DNA from: Plantago ovata
Lineage: Eukaryota; Streptophyta; Magnoliopsida; Lamiales; Plantaginaceae
Assembly: GCA_028274465.1 (NCBI GenBank)
Contig: CM051458.1
Location: 70,898,885 to 70,962,884, forward strand
Direction: 5' to 3'
Length of the DNA: 64,000 nucleotides
The translations under genes were made by a program, and so were the position numbers. Below, in pieces: positions 21,291 through 30,885 of this stretch. The notes beneath the pieces are model-generated. The model did no database searches and was not told the DNA's origin. It worked only from the letters and a program-made list of their open reading frames with translations. The stretch's first letter is position 1; the number at the start of each line of letters is the position of its first letter.

Positions 21291-22258
21291 GACCGTAGTA
21301 GGCTGAACTATGGTAATGATCACTGCGAAAACCCCGCTCCGAAAGAGCCACCGAAGTCGAAGTCGGCTCTACTGATGGAGAACTTACAGAAGATGGTTGA
21401 TCACACACAAAGTTTTCTCAAACGATATGAAGAAGATTCTGAGAAGACTAGGGCAAGGCTCGATAAGTTGGAAGAGAGCACTAGGCTTGCCCATCAAAAG
21501 TTGCAAGAACTGATCGACCGAGGAGCAAGTAGGGAGCAAGGCAAACTGCCTAGCAACACTGAGAAGTCATTGTCCATTAACTTAGTGGGCGATCTACCTG
21601 TTGAAATCACCATAAAAAAGGTTGCTAAGTGTGAGAGTTGCAAGAGGGAACTGCCCCACAGGCCAAAGAAGAAGAAAAGGGACTTGGTACTAACAAGAGT
21701 GAAGAGGAGCAAGAGGATCCCGAGCCACTCCCTCAAAGTTTCGATATTAAGGTCGGGATTGGGGAGCTTGAAGATGTCCGAGCCACACTAGACACTGGAT
21801 CCTACTCTAATGTGCTCCCTTTGAACGTTTTCGAGAAGAGTAACCTTGGAGAACTAACTGTATATAAGGCTATTGTGCAACTGGCGGATGGATCCCTTGT
21901 GAAACCCGAAGGCGTTGTGAAGAATGTATTAGTCAAAATTGGTGAAGCCTCTGTCCACACCGATTTTGTAATTATGCCAGCATCAGCACCAGGAACGGGG
22001 GATGTCATACTCTTAGGACGAACATTCTTGACTAAAATACGCTCAGTGATGGACATCTACCAAAGGACTTGCACTATCGATGTGAATGGCAAGCAACATG
22101 TGTTGCAAGCCATAACTGATCCACCTGATCCACCTGATACTTCTAACACTATTGATTACAGTGGTCTTAACGTCTATGTTCACTCTTATTCACAGGATCA
22201 AAGCACGGGAAGGAGAATCATGAAGGGGAAGTCTAGTACCCTCAGAAGGAAAAGATAG
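21291..22258 (+). pseudogene. B2 aspartic protease region, frameshifted
   Basis: In frame with gag after the TAA, it encodes a helical segment (MENLQKMVDHTQSFLKRYEE, KLQELIDRGASREQGK). A one-base loss near 21640-21660 shifts the frame. The shifted frame carries an acidic linker and a retropepsin-like domain with catalytic RATLDTGSYSNV, LADGSLVKPEGVVKNVLVKI, VILLGRTFLTKI and a C-terminal basic tail, ending at 22258. B3 shows the unshifted version. Confidence 0.83.
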
Positions 22259-22302
22259 GCGAAGACAGGAGTCGAGTCAGAGACTTGAAACAATGGCGCT
22301 AT

Positions 22303-22318
22303 CCGGGAGGCAACCCGG
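22303..22318 (+). promoter_or_regulatory. Conserved stem-loop CCGGGAGGCAACCCGG after B2 protease
   Basis: A 5-bp stem with AGGCAA loop, 45 bases after the protease stop. Family A has the same loop with a changed but still paired outer stem (11706-11723). Confidence 0.75.
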
Positions 22319-22542
22319 GGTTTTTATCGCTTTCTTTACTGCTTTATTGCATGCATTCATACTTGAACAATTTGCTTTTCATATGTGAATTTGTTCGGTT
22401 CTGTGACGTATGTTGTGTTCGAGTGCGACTTTTCGAGAGATTTTTTGAGGAAAATGATTTTTCGGGGACTAAAAACTTTTTCGGGGACTTAAAATTGCAT
22501 TTTTATTTTCAAAAAAACGTTTGTCTCCCACCTAAAAGTGGG

Positions 22543-22645
22543 GGGCGAATCGCCCCACGACCAGAGCGCGCGCGCGCGCTCTTGGCGTGCGGGGCGGTCC
22601 GCCCCAGTTGTGGGGCGAACCGCCCCACACCTCCAGAACATAGAA
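22543..22645 (+). repeat. GGGGCG-type palindromes and (CG)n in B2 leader
   Basis: Three palindromes (GGGGCGAATCGCCCC, GGGGCGGTCCGCCCC, GGGGCGAACCGCCCC) surround a CGCGCG run. The same palindrome type stands upstream of the TATA box in B LTRs. The open frames here are GC-rich artefacts. Confidence 0.85.
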
Positions 22646-22859
22646 AATCGGGGGTTTCTTACCCAAACCCCCATTTTCCTCCATTTTCATCTTCCAAACT
22701 CCAAAATTTCCTCCATATTCAAAATAACTTCAAATCTTCATAACTTCTTCATCTCTCCATCATTTTGTGTGTTCTTTAGCTTCATTTGAAGCCCGTAACG
22801 TGCTCTATCATTCTATCCGAACAAATTTCTTCCTAGCTCATTCAATTTCCGGATTTGAG

Positions 22860-23398
22860 GTATCATCACATGAACCCTAATTTTTACAATTTGGGGATTT
22901 TTTTGATTTATGCTTCAATTAGGTTTGTATGATGTATGGGTTGATGATTTATGTGATTAAATTCGTTATTCATTGTCAATTACATGTTCAATTAGGCTTG
23001 GTTTGATGATTTGAGATTTTGCTAATTGGATGATATATGTCTTGTTAGGAAATTGTCTCTTTTACTTTCATTCCTTGTTTAAACATGTGTTTATTGATAT
23101 GAAATTGATGAATGTATTGGTAGAATGCATGATAGTTGAGATTGAGGATTTATGCTAGAAATTGATTTTTATGATATGGATTGAACCTTGTGATTCAAGG
23201 CATTTGTTGTTAGCAAGAGAAAAATGTGATATGTTATTGTAGTAGGTACATTGATATGTTACGTAATGAATTAGCTAGACTAGGCTTTGGGATTTTGAGG
23301 AGTTGGATTTTTGAGAATTTTACTCGTTTGTTCGCTCGTTTATTTACATATGCATAGGTCTATTTTGCATCGTACAAGATACTAATTGCTGATTGTAG
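22860..23398 (+). other. Putative intron immediately upstream of B2 ORF2
   Basis: Donor TTTGAG|GTATC at 22859/22860 and acceptor GATTGTAG|GAATC at 23398/23399, five bases before the ORF2 ATG. A branch-point-like TACTAAT lies about 15 bases upstream of the acceptor, rather close. The interval is T-rich with no supported ORF. It aligns with the A1 putative intron at its 5' end. Inferred only. Confidence 0.6.
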
Positions 23399-23403
23399 GA
23401 ATC

Positions 23404-24708
23404 ATGGCACCGAGGACAAGGAGAGTCGGCTCTAGCAAAAAGGGGAAGGGAGTGGCATCAAGCTCCCAACCGTCTCACGATTTGTACGAGTTGTCTGCCG
23501 CAGCGATAGAGGTGCGACAACGGCTAGAGGAGGAGATGGCCGACGGAGGAAGGTCTATCATTCCCGACAGGAGGATTGACATTCCTGTGTCTGCAGCGAA
23601 TAGAGCGGGGTATAGGACGCTGTCAAGTTTGGGGTCACAAAGGAATTGGGCATGGTACAGTTCCGACAGGTTCAAAGGCTACGACGAAAGCCTCCTCCGA
23701 GATTTCTACACTGGGTACACGGATCTCGACGAGAAGAATGGAGTGTTAGTCCGAGGCCTGATTATACCATGGAGCCCAGAGTACATTTCTTCCTTCATCC
23801 ATTTCGGGAACTTGGAATTCACAGAGAGCGCACACGGCTACTTGTATTCAAGGACCGCTAGGGGGATAGGAAGAGACATCACCGAAGTGATCTGCAACAG
23901 GGAGTACAGATATCCGGAAGTTGGGGCAGCACCTGGACGGATCGGTTATAGCGACCTTAGCATCGAAGCTAAGGTGATGATGAAATTTTGCATCTCCGAC
24001 TTGATCCCGAGGAAGAATGACACATGGATTCAGCCCTACTACGCCGAGCTCCTCTACTGCCTCATTGACGGACATCAGGTCGACATAGGGCGCATTATGT
24101 ATGAGGAGTACGAGCGCCACTGGGAAAAGAAGAGGAAGCCTTTCATCTTCCCGAGCTTCATCACAACCTACTGCAAATATCATGGGGTCGACGATATTGA
24201 GGAGGGGGATTGCGAGGTCGCTGCCCTTTCACCCTCGACCATTGAGGTACAACTCAACAGGTATCAGTTGAGGAACCCCACTGCAGCCGCTGCTGATGTA
24301 GGAGGGCCATTCCAGCCAAATGATTCCGATCATGAGGATGCTATGGAGGTCGATGTTGGTGAAGTCCCGATTCCAGATATTCCATTTGTCCATCATGCAC
24401 CGCATGCACCAGCTGGAGCACCACAGGGGTCTGGAGGATTTGACTTCTCCGAATTCCGTACCTACCTCGACAGCCGCTTCGATAGGATTGATGCCAACAA
24501 CGCGGCCATGCGACAGGACATCGACAGGCACATTGTCCAGCACAACCGCGATTGGGAGATATTCGAGGAGCACCGCCGAGATGATAGGCAGCACATGTGG
24601 GAGCAGCAACAGCTGATCCAGCAACAGCAGGAAGCTCTACGACAGTCCAATGAGCTCATGAATGACATGTGGAGTGACTTTTATGGGGACTACCATCCCG
24701 ATGATTAG
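23404..24708 (+). CDS. B2 ORF2, plant transposon-type protein, intact
   Basis: It has 434 residues from the ATG at 23404 (MAPRTRRVGSSKKGKG); an upstream in-frame ATG at 23386 lies inside the putative intron. The N-terminus is basic. The middle (about residues 75-280) is a globular domain with VLVRGLIIPWSPEYISSF, GYSDLSIEAKVMMKFCI and IMYEEYERHWEKKRKPFIFP, which aligns with A1 ORF2. It resembles the family called putative plant transposon protein (from memory). A linker rich in acidic and proline residues follows, with GGFDFSEFRTYLDSRFD, then a Gln-rich coiled coil (EQQQLIQQQQEALRQ) and an acidic end. Neither signal peptide nor membrane segment is visible, so it is not a typical Env. Function is unknown. 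Confidence 0.85.
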   Translation: MAPRTRRVGSSKKGKGVASSSQPSHDLYELSAAAIEVRQRLEEEMADGGRSIIPDRRIDIPVSAANRAGYRTLSSLGSQRNWAWYSSDRFKGYDESLLRDFYTGYTDLDEKNGVLVRGLIIPWSPEYISSFIHFGNLEFTESAHGYLYSRTARGIGRDITEVICNREYRYPEVGAAPGRIGYSDLSIEAKVMMKFCISDLIPRKNDTWIQPYYAELLYCLIDGHQVDIGRIMYEEYERHWEKKRKPFIFPSFITTYCKYHGVDDIEEGDCEVAALSPSTIEVQLNRYQLRNPTAAAADVGGPFQPNDSDHEDAMEVDVGEVPIPDIPFVHHAPHAPAGAPQGSGGFDFSEFRTYLDSRFDRIDANNAAMRQDIDRHIVQHNRDWEIFEEHRRDDRQHMWEQQQLIQQQQEALRQSNELMNDMWSDFYGDYHPDD

Positions 24709-26228
24709 TCCTTCCACATGTCCACTCTCAGCCGACCGAGGCCAAACCCTTCGGTAACATCTAGTATCACTTCTTATTACTCATTCTCTTTTGCTAGGGG
24801 GCTAGTTTAAGAATCGTAAGGGGGATGGGATGTGAACCATGATGTTAAGTTTTGTTTGGTTTTGTGTCGATTAGTGCCTTGTTCTTTGTTTGCATTTGCA
24901 CGTTTACTGCTTTCTTAGATTTTTTAGGTTGCATTCATCCTAGGATAGTTTTGCATGTTTTATATGGAGTTTATTGCCGAATTTTTTGAACTTTTATATT
25001 GGGTAAATCAACTAGCTATGCCATTAATCGTATGCTTCATCTCTATGAATTTGTTTGAGGTTTTTCTCGCTTGGCTTGTTACATTTATGTATTGCACTTA
25101 GTTAAGCATGGTAGTCTCGACATCACTTAGTGGTGTTTTCTCTACTGCGGTTCACGAAGGCCTTTATAATAGGATGATGCATGTTAGGGTCTTATGGTTG
25201 TTTTCCCGAGTAATTATGTACCTAAGAGGCAACAAGTCTTCACCATGCTTTGAGATTGCTAAATGCCTAGGAAGGAGGTAGTGTGAGGTTGTGTGATCCT
25301 TTGTTTATAACCTATTCTTCCGAATAGGTTTGGGGAGGGGGTTACACCATCATAGACTTGTTTCTGTTTTTCATTTTCGTTTCGTGAGTTCATTATTTTT
25401 ATTTTTCCGTGAATTTTGTACTCTAACCTATTCTTTCGAATAGGTTTGGGGAAGTCGTGTGAGTCATTTTGTTTCTCTTTTTGTTATGCTACTGCTGGCT
25501 AGAAAAAAAATCGAAAAAAAAAGAAAGAAAAATTCCAAAAAAAAAAGAGAAAAAGAAAAAAGAAAAAAAAGAAGACCCCAAAAAAAGGCAAAGAAGGGTC
25601 CAAAAAATAAAGTCAAATAGCAGTTTAGCAAAGTTTGAGTCTTTTCCATTTTTCGTATTGTTCGTAAGCGTGTTGTAATTTTCTATTTTTATTTTTTATC
25701 TTTTTTGTCTTGAGTGTCATCTGTTCTAGACCACCCTCGTCCTGCCATTCAGGAAGTGGTGAATAGTTTAAGACTTTAATTAAGAGATGGGTAGAATAGG
25801 GGAGTGTTATCTTTTATAGGGAACCCTCCTTCGTTTGATGAGAGCCAGTACTGGTTCGACCTCTTTTGAGGAAAAGTCTTAACATGGTGGAACAGCAGTA
25901 AGTCCTCAGTTTCATAGGCACGGGGCAACCATTCGTATCTTAGCATGCATCATTACGTCGTCTATGACTAGGTCCAGGTAGAGAATGTTACGAGAGACTA
26001 TCTTGTCTTGACATAAGTGCTTATGTGGATGTGTATAAGTCAATCGAGGTATTCTTCAACCTATATTCATGCTTTGATTTATATGGTTTTTGTTCATATG
26101 TTATTTGATAGATTCAGTAATTTAGTTCATTTTATTTGGCATGAAACTCCATTTGAGTCTTGCATGTTTTTTGTATTAGAGTCTAGCATAGTTGCTTGAG
26201 GACAAGAAAAGGTTCCGTTTGGGGAGTT
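24709..26228 (+). mobile_element. B2 3' non-coding internal region
   Basis: It contains a degenerate internal hairpin-plus-purine module (24798-24835, CTAG…CTAG then AAGGGGGATGGGA). Two AACCTATTC/GAATAGGTT hairpins are at 25309-25330 and 25425-25446. An A/G tract lies at 25500-25610, followed by a block shared with A elements at 25795-26015 and the terminal hairpin 26192-26209 (one mispair). The polypurine tract (GTTTGGGGAGTT) is at 26217-26228. No supported ORF. Confidence 0.85.
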
Positions 26229-27491
26229 TGATGAATGTGTATTTTACACTTTCATTCGAGTCTTTTTCACCTAATTTAGCTATCCTCTATGTTAATTTAG
26301 CTATATTTTAGTACATTTTATTAGAATAGTGTCATGTTTCCCTTTAGATTTTATTTTACAGGTTTTGGTTGAAATTCGGAGATTTCGGGGCAATTATATT
26401 GAAGTCTACAAGGAATTGGTGTTCCAGAAGCCTATTTGGAGTATCTGAAGGTTTCCGGATAGGATTTGGAGTCTAGGGGCCGAATCTGGAGGTTAGAAGG
26501 CTACTAGAAGTCATAAACCGAGTCCGAAAATGTGAAGAAATCCAAATCCGCGTCGAAAAACGCGGAAATTCCGCGAAATACTGGGGGGGCGAACCGCCCC
26601 AGCCAGAGGCGAACCGCCCCATAGATATTTCGGGGCCTATATATAGAGCTGAAGTTTTTCTCCGAAAATCATACTTTTCCAAGCCTACTTTCTCACCTCT
26701 CTCTATAGTTTTAGGTAGGAACTTCCCGGGGCCTGTCCTGGGAGTTCCATAGCTTAGGGGATACTCTTTCATAGAAGATTGGAGCGCGTAGGATCGCAAT
26801 CATCCGGAGATTGACAACCTTCGGTAACTTTGTATCTTACAGTTTTTATCTACTTATTTTATATTCTTTCAATATGTTTTCTTCTATGATTGCTATTGAT
26901 TGCATGCCTATTATGAGTAGCTAAAGTTATCGTTGGTGGTAGTAAGTGAATTCTTAGCGAGGGAAGATAATCATGCTAATGGCTATATCGCGCATTATAC
27001 TCCGTGTCATTGCTTTATTTCGTTGATCAGTTGAAACCAAAATTCTCGTATGTTGTATTGATCATTATGCACACTTGGACACTTGTCAACCAATCAGACC
27101 AATTATCTTCGTAGTGTTGAATAATTACGGAACACATTAGGACGTTAGTTGTTGACGAGTCAGACCCATATTATCTTCGTAGTGCTTAATACTTGCAACA
27201 GGACACAAGATTGATTCAAAGATCTCTATGCAAGACCGAGGAATTTATGCATGATTATCGACCCATTATGTTGAGAAGGACCATACTATCACCAATCTCG
27301 ATTATCTGCTTGAAAACCCCTATTACTTTCTATCTGCTGTTTTATATTCCTAATTAGATTTGATAAAGCTAGTATAGTCCTGAGAGAACGACACTCGAGT
27401 CATTCTACTACTACACTACGGTTTTCGTTGTAGTTGTGGATTGCCTTTGGCTAATTACAAACTTATTTGACTGAATCTGACACGTTCATCA
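26229..27491 (+). mobile_element. B2 3' LTR
   Basis: It is 1,263 bp. Two GGGGCG palindromes (26584-26600, 26607-26620) precede the TATA box at 26638-26646, where the 5' LTR has one. The last bases CGTTCATCA are followed by the target duplication GGGTC. Confidence 0.94.
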
Positions 27492-27760
27492 GGGTCCTCC
27501 TCGGGTTCTTCTTCGGGTTCTTCCTCGGGCTCCTCCTCATCTTCCACTCTACGTGAAGGTCCGCAACCATCGGGAAACGTCCTCCGAGCCTTCCTCTTAC
27601 GAGTCTTGGTGCCTAGGTTGGCTGTGGTTAACGAGACAAAGTCGGAGTTCTCCTTTGCAGCGCGTAAAGCCGTCTTGAGGAATCTGATCTCCGCATCCTT
27701 TGTTGCCATTTCGTCTTGAAGCTTCATGGGTTCCAGCCAGTAGTGGTCTCGCTGGCGAAC
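27492..27760 (-). pseudogene. Element F leader ORF, N-terminal part
   Basis: The minus strand reads RQRDHYWLEPMKLQDEM (27760 to about 27713), then a coiled-coil-like helix (TKDAEIRFLKTALRAAKEN), a basic patch TKTRKRKARR and an acidic repeat EEPEEEPEEEPEEDP. B2 interrupts it at 27491 and element C at 27761, and the frame is open at both ends. Acidic EEEP-rich ORFs upstream of gag are familiar in Tekay/Del-type gypsy elements (recalled, moderate). It could be the start of a larger F polyprotein. No host gene needs to be invoked. Confidence 0.7.
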
Positions 27761-29298
27761 TGTAAGAAAATATGGTCAGAGTTACCCCTAGGGTACGCAG
27801 TGGAATTTCAAAAAATTTCTTAACATGCAGGTTAATTGATCATGTATATAGCATATATATTAAACACGTCAATTAGAAGACTTACAATACTCCAAAAGCA
27901 AGCACAGGTACCAAGTCTTTGTAATAGTCCGGTGAATCTTCTCCTTCATCGAAGTCGAAGATATCTGCAATACTTTGATTATCTGCAAGACAATAAAAGT
28001 TAGTTTCCAGCACGTTGAACCTCAACCTTGCTATCCACGGATGACCAGCTTATCGAAAGAATGCTAGGATATTCTTTGTGTGGCCAAGAAGATGGGGCGG
28101 CGTTTTTCCTCCGGTAGGGTGGCGTGCGCGTGGCTTTGTATGAGGTAGGGGAGAGCTTTTATTTTCTCTAAGAAAACTGGTAGAAAGAATGATCTCAAAG
28201 TCTAACTATAAAATCAACCATGTAAAAGCTCTCTAATAGTCTACTATATATAGTAGTCAATAGAAGCCTAAAGAATAATCAATTAGACCTCATAAAGGAA
28301 TAAGAATCTAATTCTTATCGCACTAGGAAACCAATTCAAGTCTAGATTCAATCTCAATCAAATTAAAACTCAGTCAGGAAAATCTAACTTATCCCTTGAC
28401 TTCTAATAGAGGAAGGAGTCGAACTCCTTCCCCTACTCCAGCTGCGCGTGCGCGTGCGTTCCAAGGGTGGTTAGGTGGTCTTGATTTTGGGACCCACTTA
28501 TAATTCTAAGGCAATTCAAACTCCAACTAGATTTTTCCCATGTGCATATATTAATTCTAAATTAACATATCCCTTCAAATCAAACCTCTATTATATTTTC
28601 AAAATATAATCTTCAATTGTATTTACATAAAATACAATTAATCAGCCAATTCAATTAATAATTCTAAATTATTAATTGAGCCACAAATTATTATAATTGA
28701 TTCCAAATCAATTATAATCCATCAATCACAATTAATTCTAAATTAATTGCGATTCCATCTTCAAGGATATTCGGATAAGCTGAATCACCACATAGTGTGA
28801 CCCACAGGGCCTCATTGTATTAAGCAAGTCCTATACTAGGCAAAATGGAATTCCTAGACGGTTCCATTTGCAATATTAATACATGAGGACGTTTGAGAGG
28901 TTTCTCAAAGCAAACCCTTTCGTTGTGAAGTCTGTTGCGCTCAACGCGGTGATGGTAACGTCCCTTCATCTGACTGACTCGAATGCATCTAGGGATCGAT
29001 GAAGTGTCTATCCCAATAATACATCCACGGGCGTCTTCAGTGAGTTGCATGGTGAATCCAATATCTATTATGACTATCATAATAATATTGATACGCTGGC
29101 CAGCGGTTTTACCAATCACAACTATGAACGACTATGAGCAGTGCTCTCCTGTGCTACACATGAGAGATGAATCCTTCACAGAATCACTTATCATCCCCAT
29201 TTGTATGTAGCCATAATCCTGTGTAATAGTACATATATGCCCTCTATAAGGGTTCCATGCCCTTAATAAGGACTGTCTCTAGGACATATACACTATCA
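27761..29298 (-). mobile_element. Element C complete LTR in minus orientation (Ty1/copia)
   Basis: On the minus strand it runs from TGATAGTGTATATGTCC to CATATTTTCTTACA, 1,538 bp. Positions up to about 29190 are the reverse complement of 29428-30866. Upstream, on the minus strand, lie the polypurine tract AAGTGGGA and the pol end, so it is the 3' LTR of a minus-strand copy. Confidence 0.88.
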
Positions 29299-29421
29299 AT
29301 GTCCCACTTGGACTAGAGCCAATCACCTTTATGCTTAATACCCAGATTAGCATAATGTCTTAAGTGGACATCCACTGATAAGACCTTGGTGAAAGGATCT
29401 GCCACGTTGTCCGTGGTTGAG
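29299..29421 (-). pseudogene. Copia RNase H C-terminus and PPT, minus copy
   Basis: The minus strand encodes the end of RNase H (NVADPFTKVL, LRHYANLGIKHKGDWL), a stop, and the polypurine tract. It is almost identical to 36465-36575. It stops abruptly at about 29421, where the plus-strand LTR begins. Confidence 0.85.
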
Positions 29422-30866
29422 AAATGGGGATGATAATTGTTTCTGTGAAGGATTCATCTCTCATGTGTAGCACCGGAGAGTACTGCTCATAGTCGTTCAT
29501 AGTTGTGGTTGGTAAAACCGCTGGCCAGCGTATCAATATTATTATGATGGTCATAATAGATATTGGATTCACCATGCAACTCACTGAAGACGCCCGTGGA
29601 TGTATTATTGGGATAGACACTTCATCGATCCTAGATACATTCGAGCAAGTCAGATGAAGGGACGTTACCATCGCCGCGTTGAGCGCAACAGGCTTCGCAA
29701 CGAAAGGGTTTGCTTTGAGAAACCTCTCAAACGTCCTCATGTATTAATATTGCAAATGGAACCGTCTAGAAATTCCATTTTGCCTAGTCTAGGACTTGCT
29801 TAATACAATGAGGCCCTGTGGGTCACACTATGTGGTGATTCAGCTTATCCGAATATCCTTGAAGATGGAATCGCAATTAATTTGGAATTAATTGTGATTG
29901 ATGGATTATAATTAATTTGGAATTAATTATAATATTTAGTGGCTGAATTAATGATTTGGAATTATTAATTGAATTGGCTAATTAATTGTATTTTATGTAA
30001 ATACAATTAAAGATTATATTTTAGAAATATAATAGAGGTTTGATTTGAAAGGATATGTTAATTTAGAATTAACATATGCACATGGGAAAAATCTGCTTGG
30101 AGTTTGAATTTCCTTAAAACTATAAGTGGGTCCCAAAATCGGGACCCACCTAACACCCTTAGGAAGCGCGCGCGCGCGAGATGGAGTAGGGGAAGGAGTT
30201 CGACTCCTTCCTCTATTAGAAGTCTAAGGGATAAGTTAGATTTTCTTGATTGAGTTTTAATTTGATTGGGAATGAATCTAGACTTGAAATTGGTTTCCTA
30301 GTGCGATAAGAATTAGATTCTTATTCCTTTATGAACTCTAATTGCTTATGCTTTAGGCTTCTATTGACTACTATATATAGTAGACTATTAGAGAGCTTAT
30401 GACATAGATTTTCACACAGTTGAAGAATCAAATTCTTAGAGAATTGTTCTACCTTTCTTAGAGAAAACAAAAGCTCACCCCCACCTCAGCTAAGCCACGC
30501 GCGCGCCACCTACCGGAGGAATCGCCGCCCCATCTTCTTGGCCACACAAAGAATATCCTAGCATTCTTTCTCATATGTTATTCATCCGTGGATACCAAGG
30601 TTGAGGTTCTAGGAGCTGGAAACTAACTTTTATTGTCTTGCAGATAATCAAAGTATTGCAGACATCTTCGACTTTGACGAAGGAGTAGATACACCGGATT
30701 ATTACGAAGACTTGGAAGCTGTGCTTGCTTTGGAAGTAAGGTTAGTCTTCTAATTGACGTGTTTAAATATATACGACATATATATAATCAATTAACCTGC
30801 ATGTTAAGAAAATTTTTGAAATTCCGCTGCGTACCCTAGGGGTAACTCTGACCGTATTTTCTTACA
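29422..30866 (+). mobile_element. Element C 5' LTR, lacking its first ~110 bp
   Basis: Collinear (inverted) with 27761-29190 and ending CGTATTTTCTTACA directly before the primer site. The U3 start is missing and replaced by the inverted pol tail. It contains a TATA-like TATATATAG near 30372 and an exon-like block (30644-30735). Confidence 0.87.
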
Positions 30867-30867
30867 G

Positions 30868-30885
30868 TGGTATCAGAGCCAAGTT
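30868..30885 (+). promoter_or_regulatory. Element C primer binding site (initiator tRNA-Met)
   Basis: TGGTATCAGAGCCAAGTT, one base after the LTR. TGGTATCAGAGCC is complementary to the 3' end of plant initiator tRNA-Met, the usual copia primer. Confidence 0.92.

Larger units (their letters stand above)
18697..27491 (+). mobile_element. B2, complete family-B LTR retrotransposon without pol
   Basis: It is 8,795 bp, plus strand, with LTRs at 18697-19937 and 26229-27491, termini TGATGA/TTCATCA and a perfect target duplication GGGTC (18692-18696 and 27492-27496). The order is LTR, primer site, gag, protease, hairpin, GGGGCG palindromes, putative intron, intact ORF2, hairpins, purine tract, polypurine tract, LTR. 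No RT, RNase H or integrase is present. The layout is parallel to A1 although nucleotide similarity is limited. B2 lies inside the leader ORF of element F. Confidence 0.94.

Noticed and set aside
22285..22743. 152-codon ORF in the B2 leader
   Set aside because: Crosses the hairpin, palindromes and a (CG)n run, has no counterpart in A1, and overlaps GC-rich artefact frames on the other strand.
23404..24708. Envelope gene making B2 an endogenous retrovirus
   Set aside because: No signal peptide, transmembrane helix or cleavage site is visible; the protein looks soluble with a Q-rich coiled coil.
27492..27760. A host gene exon with a splice acceptor at 27761
   Set aside because: The TTTTCTTACAG before the ORF is the terminus of the copia LTR, as the same sequence ends the 5' LTR before the PBS at 30866.
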